A DNA stretch of 16,206 bases. It comes from Clostridiales bacterium UBA7285 (GTDB lineage Bacteria; Bacillota; Clostridia; Peptostreptococcales; Anaerovoracaceae). Made by a program: the position numbers and the translations under genes. Under the pieces are notes generated by a model that was given only the letters and a program-made list of their open reading frames with translations, searched no databases and was not told the DNA's origin. Of this stretch, positions 14,294-16,206 are shown piece by piece. Numbering within the stretch: position 1 is the stretch's first letter; each line of letters starts with the position of its first letter. The DNA lies in contig DKRJ01000004.1 in assembly GCA_002472145.1 (NCBI GenBank), positions 99,826 to 116,031 of the forward strand, given 5' to 3'.

Positions 14294-14464
14294 ATGCTTA
14301 TAAGCCTTAGAGAGTACGCGGAGGCCCACGGCAGGGCCTTCCGCACTGCCCGGCAGATGGCAGAGACCGACGGTTTTAAGACCGCGCAAAAAATAGGTCG
14401 GAACTGGTGCATAGATGATGCAGAGCCGTATCCGGATCGGAGGCGAAAAAAAGAGGGAGCGTGA
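14294..14464 (+). CDS. Small helix-turn-helix, excisionase-like DNA-binding protein
   Basis: The product has 56 residues: ISLREYAEAHGRAFRTARQM, then AETDGFKTAQKIGRNWCIDD and a basic C-terminus PDRRRKKEGA. The pattern SLREYAE.HGR...TARQMA...GFKTA.KIGR.W.ID fits the winged MerR/excisionase-type fold found in small phage and plasmid proteins. It starts 1 nt after the stop of the preceding gene. Its stop codon lies within the loop of the downstream terminator hairpin. Near a tRNA attachment site, an excision or directionality factor is plausible. A transcriptional regulator of the promoter at 14056 is the main alternative. Confidence 0.78.
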   Translation: MLISLREYAEAHGRAFRTARQMAETDGFKTAQKIGRNWCIDDAEPYPDRRRKKEGA

Positions 14465-14477
14465 TGCTCCCTTTTTT
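14455..14477. terminator. Bidirectional terminator between convergent phage genes
   Basis: GGGAGC (14455-14460), loop GTGAT, GCTCCC (14466-14471), TTTTTT. A run of A (14446-14452) just 5' of the stem gives the opposite strand a U-run too. It therefore serves the small plus-strand genes and the minus-strand lysis operon. Confidence 0.9.
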
Positions 14478-14533
14478 ATGTCAATGCTCTGTTTAGTTGT
14501 AGTTGATCTTGTATCATACTGAAAATTGACGCT

Positions 14534-14902
14534 CTATTTTGCGTTTTCAGCCAATTTAATCTCGTTGTCGGTGTTCTGTGCTTCTGCTTTACTTGCCTTT
14601 TTTGGCAGATTCCTCACATCTTCAAACAGGGCCGTACCGGTCGAGTTTCCACCTAAAGCGGTATAGCTGTTATAGAGGTATTGCAAGTTATCAAACTCGC
14701 GAAATGTAATGCTGTCACGCTCTATATATGCCTCGCAACTGTTATAAATCCGATCATGTAACAGAGCTACGACAGCCTGCTCTAAGGCGGTTTTACGCTT
14801 GTCTTTAGCTGTCATACGATACTGAATCAAACCCCAAAAGCCTGATGAAGCAAGCACCGTGACAATTATTGTCACGATGATGTCATATGGTATTTGATGC
14901 AT
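14534..14902 (-). CDS. Phage membrane-anchored protein of the lysis cassette
   Basis: The product is 122 residues from the ATG at 14902, which follows GAGGTG by 6 nt; a GTG at 14911 is less likely. One N-terminal membrane segment, about residues 5-25 (YDIIVTIIVTVLASSGFWGLI), is followed by a basic stretch and a soluble helical region with a polar, Lys/Glu-rich tail. It is the last gene of the holin-amidase operon. Such position and topology occur in auxiliary lysis or holin-like proteins of Firmicutes phages, but I recognise no named family. A short dyad CTGAAAA/TTTTCAG (14519-14550) overlaps its 3' end. Confidence 0.75.
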   Translation of the reverse strand: MHQIPYDIIVTIIVTVLASSGFWGLIQYRMTAKDKRKTALEQAVVALLHDRIYNSCEAYIERDSITFREFDNLQYLYNSYTALGGNSTGTALFEDVRNLPKKASKAEAQNTDNEIKLAENAK

Positions 14903-14912
14903 CGGTATCACC

Positions 14913-15899
14913 TCACTTTACAAGGGTTAGATCACTGACCTTTACTGCTGCGACAACCGCTCCGCCATAAGTGATTACAGCGCGGTCACCGCTCAACTCT
15001 GAAACGATATGACTTCTTTTATACACGAAGTCTGCCAGGCTTACGCCGTCGTAGGTTTTTGCGCCCGATTTCAGACGGACCGTGCTGCCAACCTTGATAG
15101 CAGGAGCAGGTGTTGGAGTTGTTCCGCCGTAGGTCTTTATGATCGCCGCGAACCCTTTAGCCCTGAGTGCCTGCCGCTGTTTTTCGGCATTCGCCTTCTG
15201 AGAAAAAGCACCGGCCTGAACTTTGTGCAGCCCACCTTCCTGAACCATGAAGGTATCGAAGCCCGCGTTGCTGACCCGCGCTTTCATGCGTTCGGCGTTG
15301 CCGATGTTCTTATAGGCTCCGACCTGTACTTTGTACAGTGTGCCCGTTGCAGGCTGTGGAGTGTTCTGCAGCTGTTTTGTGACTGTTGCCGCCAGATCGC
15401 TGAGCCTGCCCATCAGCCAGTCGCCCGGGCACGCTTTGTTCGCGAACCACCGATGAACTGTAAGCACCATTTCTCCAGCTTTAGGCGAGTAGTTAAGCGT
15501 TTTTGTTTTATCTCCGAGCCACAGCAGTTTTGTTTTGCCGTTACGCTTGCAGATGTCAACGCAGAGCTTTATCAGCGTGTTATAGCATGTAGCTGTGAAT
15601 TCGTAAGGATGCGTTGTGTCGGATGCGCACTCGATTGTTACGGCCCGCTGATCGTTGCTGTTGGAGCTAGAGCACCATGAGCGTTTGTTTTCCTCGACTA
15701 CTAAAGCGATGCTGCCGTCTTTTCCGATTGCGTAATTGCAGGACGCCTCACGGGACGGGTCCGCAAAGAAATCCGCTGCCTGCTTTGCTGTCCATTGTCC
15801 GACGATACAATGAGGCGTGATTCTGTCGATTGCGTGCACTCTCTGTCCGCTGTTGCTTGGCGAAAGACGCGTATATGTTACGAGACTGCTATTTGACAT
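14913..15899 (-). CDS. Phage endolysin: N-acetylmuramoyl-L-alanine amidase with SPOR-like domain
   Basis: The product has 328 residues. The N-terminal Amidase_2/PGRP-type zinc domain (about 20-165) shows His30 (TPHCIVGQW), NYAIGKDGSIALVV (55-68), TIECA (88-92), and the block VHRWFANKACPGDW with His149 and Cys157, consistent with zinc-dependent cleavage of the MurNAc-L-Ala bond. Residues about 187-256 (YKVQVGAYKNIGNAERMKARV... HKVQAGAFSQKANAEKQRQ) form a SPOR domain, which binds denuded glycan strands. A Thr/Pro linker leads to a C-terminal SH3-like segment (about 268-328). I chose the ATG at 15899 because AAAGGTG lies 6 nt upstream; an ATG at 15905 would overlap the holin gene more. No signal peptide, so it depends on the holin. 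Confidence 0.9.
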   Translation of the reverse strand: MSNSSLVTYTRLSPSNSGQRVHAIDRITPHCIVGQWTAKQAADFFADPSREASCNYAIGKDGSIALVVEENKRSWCSSSNSNDQRAVTIECASDTTHPYEFTATCYNTLIKLCVDICKRNGKTKLLWLGDKTKTLNYSPKAGEMVLTVHRWFANKACPGDWLMGRLSDLAATVTKQLQNTPQPATGTLYKVQVGAYKNIGNAERMKARVSNAGFDTFMVQEGGLHKVQAGAFSQKANAEKQRQALRAKGFAAIIKTYGGTTPTPAPAIKVGSTVRLKSGAKTYDGVSLADFVYKRSHIVSELSGDRAVITYGGAVVAAVKVSDLTLVK

Positions 15900-16107
15900 T
15901 GCCATCACCTTTATCTTTGTTGTAGTTACTTGTCGAGATACCGATCAAAGCGCCTACAAAAGTAGTGCAAGCGCCGATCGTCGCTGTTATTAGCGTGGTG
16001 TCCCATCCGTAGATGGTCCCCAGCGTGCTGATAAACGTTATCACTGCCGGGCACGCTATCATGATGATCCACTTTAATTTGTCGTAAAGTCCATTAGGTA
16101 ATTGCAT
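15889..16107 (-). CDS. Phage holin
   Basis: This 72-residue protein has two membrane segments, about 12-33 (LKWIIMIACPAVITFISTLGTI) and 36-58 (DTTLITATIGACTTFVGALIGIS), and a short polar charged tail (NYNKDKGDGNVK). This is the usual form of small holins that release the endolysin. It lies directly upstream of the amidase, overlapping it by 11 nt, and has AGGAGG 7 nt before its ATG. I recognise the overall pattern (NGLYDKLKW...) as typical of Firmicutes phage holins without naming a specific family. Confidence 0.85.
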   Translation of the reverse strand: MQLPNGLYDKLKWIIMIACPAVITFISTLGTIYGWDTTLITATIGACTTFVGALIGISTSNYNKDKGDGNVK

Positions 16108-16132
16108 AATTTTATCCTCCTGTTTTTGTAAT

Positions 16133-16152
16133 AAAAAAGCACCTGAGGTGCT
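16133..16152 (-). terminator. Terminator upstream of the lysis cassette
   Basis: AGCACC-TGA-GGTGCT (16138-16152) is followed on the minus strand by TTTTTT. It would end transcription of a phage gene lying beyond the right edge and separate it from the lysis genes. The remaining bases, 16153-16206, show no gene. Confidence 0.72.
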
Positions 16153-16206
16153 AAAATTAGTCTATTTGTATATCGATTTTTTGACGGTTAATTGTAAAAT
16201 CAAATT

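Larger units (their letters stand above)
13885..16206. mobile_element. End of a prophage next to tRNA-Ser (incomplete)
   Basis: Composition becomes AT-richer directly after the tRNA. What follows are phage-type genes: a small helix-turn-helix protein on the plus strand, then, on the minus strand, a membrane protein, an N-acetylmuramoyl-alanine amidase and a holin. The lysis end therefore faces the tRNA. The other end, the integrase and the second attachment site are outside the window, so the boundaries are inferred. Confidence 0.8.

Noticed and set aside
14519..14550. CTGAAAA/TTTTCAG dyad as terminator of the lysis operon
   Set aside because: No U-run follows on the minus strand; the bidirectional terminator at 14455-14477 fits better.

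Overview
The window most likely comes from a strictly anaerobic, glutamate-fermenting Clostridia-type Bacillota, but I cannot name a genus. Supporting signs are Shine-Dalgarno sites ahead of most genes, B12-dependent glutamate mutase, a two-subunit oxygen-sensitive Fe-S hydratase, a sortase-type surface protein tail and a Firmicutes-style prophage lysis module. The left 13.7 kb is GC-rich and the right 2.3 kb is clearly richer in AT.

Layout. (1) Positions 1-2851, minus strand: citC, then a P-loop protein of unassigned function, then a citX-citG fusion cut by the window edge. The three genes are joined by ATGA start/stop overlaps and form a maturation operon for a citrate-lyase-type enzyme. 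Two of the three carry in-frame tandem-repeat expansions. (2) 2964-8232, plus strand, divergent from the first operon: citD-citE-citF, the alpha and beta subunits of a class I fumarase-type hydratase, and a GntR regulator, closed by a terminator. (3) 8233-9131: a terminator shared by both strands, a 5'-truncated remnant of a sortase-anchored surface protein on the minus strand, and the promoter region of the next operon. (4) 9132-13666, plus strand: glmS-glmL-glmE-mal, which are glutamate mutase, its reactivating ATPase and methylaspartate ammonia-lyase. (5) 13667-13941: a long hairpin, then tRNA-Ser(CGA) with its own promoter and terminator. (6) 13942-16206: one end of a prophage, with two small plus-strand genes and a minus-strand lysis cassette (holin, amidase, small membrane protein).

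How the genes work together. Glutamate mutase converts L-glutamate to (2S,3S)-3-methylaspartate. Methylaspartase removes ammonia to give mesaconate. The fumarase-like hydratase, in this setting probably a mesaconase, gives (S)-citramalate. The CitDEF-like complex, probably a citramalate lyase rather than a citrate lyase, yields acetate and pyruvate. CitC and CitX/CitG make and acetylate the acyl-carrier prosthetic group. The complete 3-methylaspartate route of glutamate fermentation therefore lies in one locus, with its likely regulator. Operator-like half-sites are shared by the citD and glmS promoters.

Most noteworthy: the unexplained P-loop protein in the maturation operon; three separate tandem-repeat arrays in the cit/fum/gntR region, two of them inside enzyme genes; the possible GntR operator set; and the tRNA-adjacent prophage end, with repeats and a promoter whose spacer is a perfect inverted repeat.
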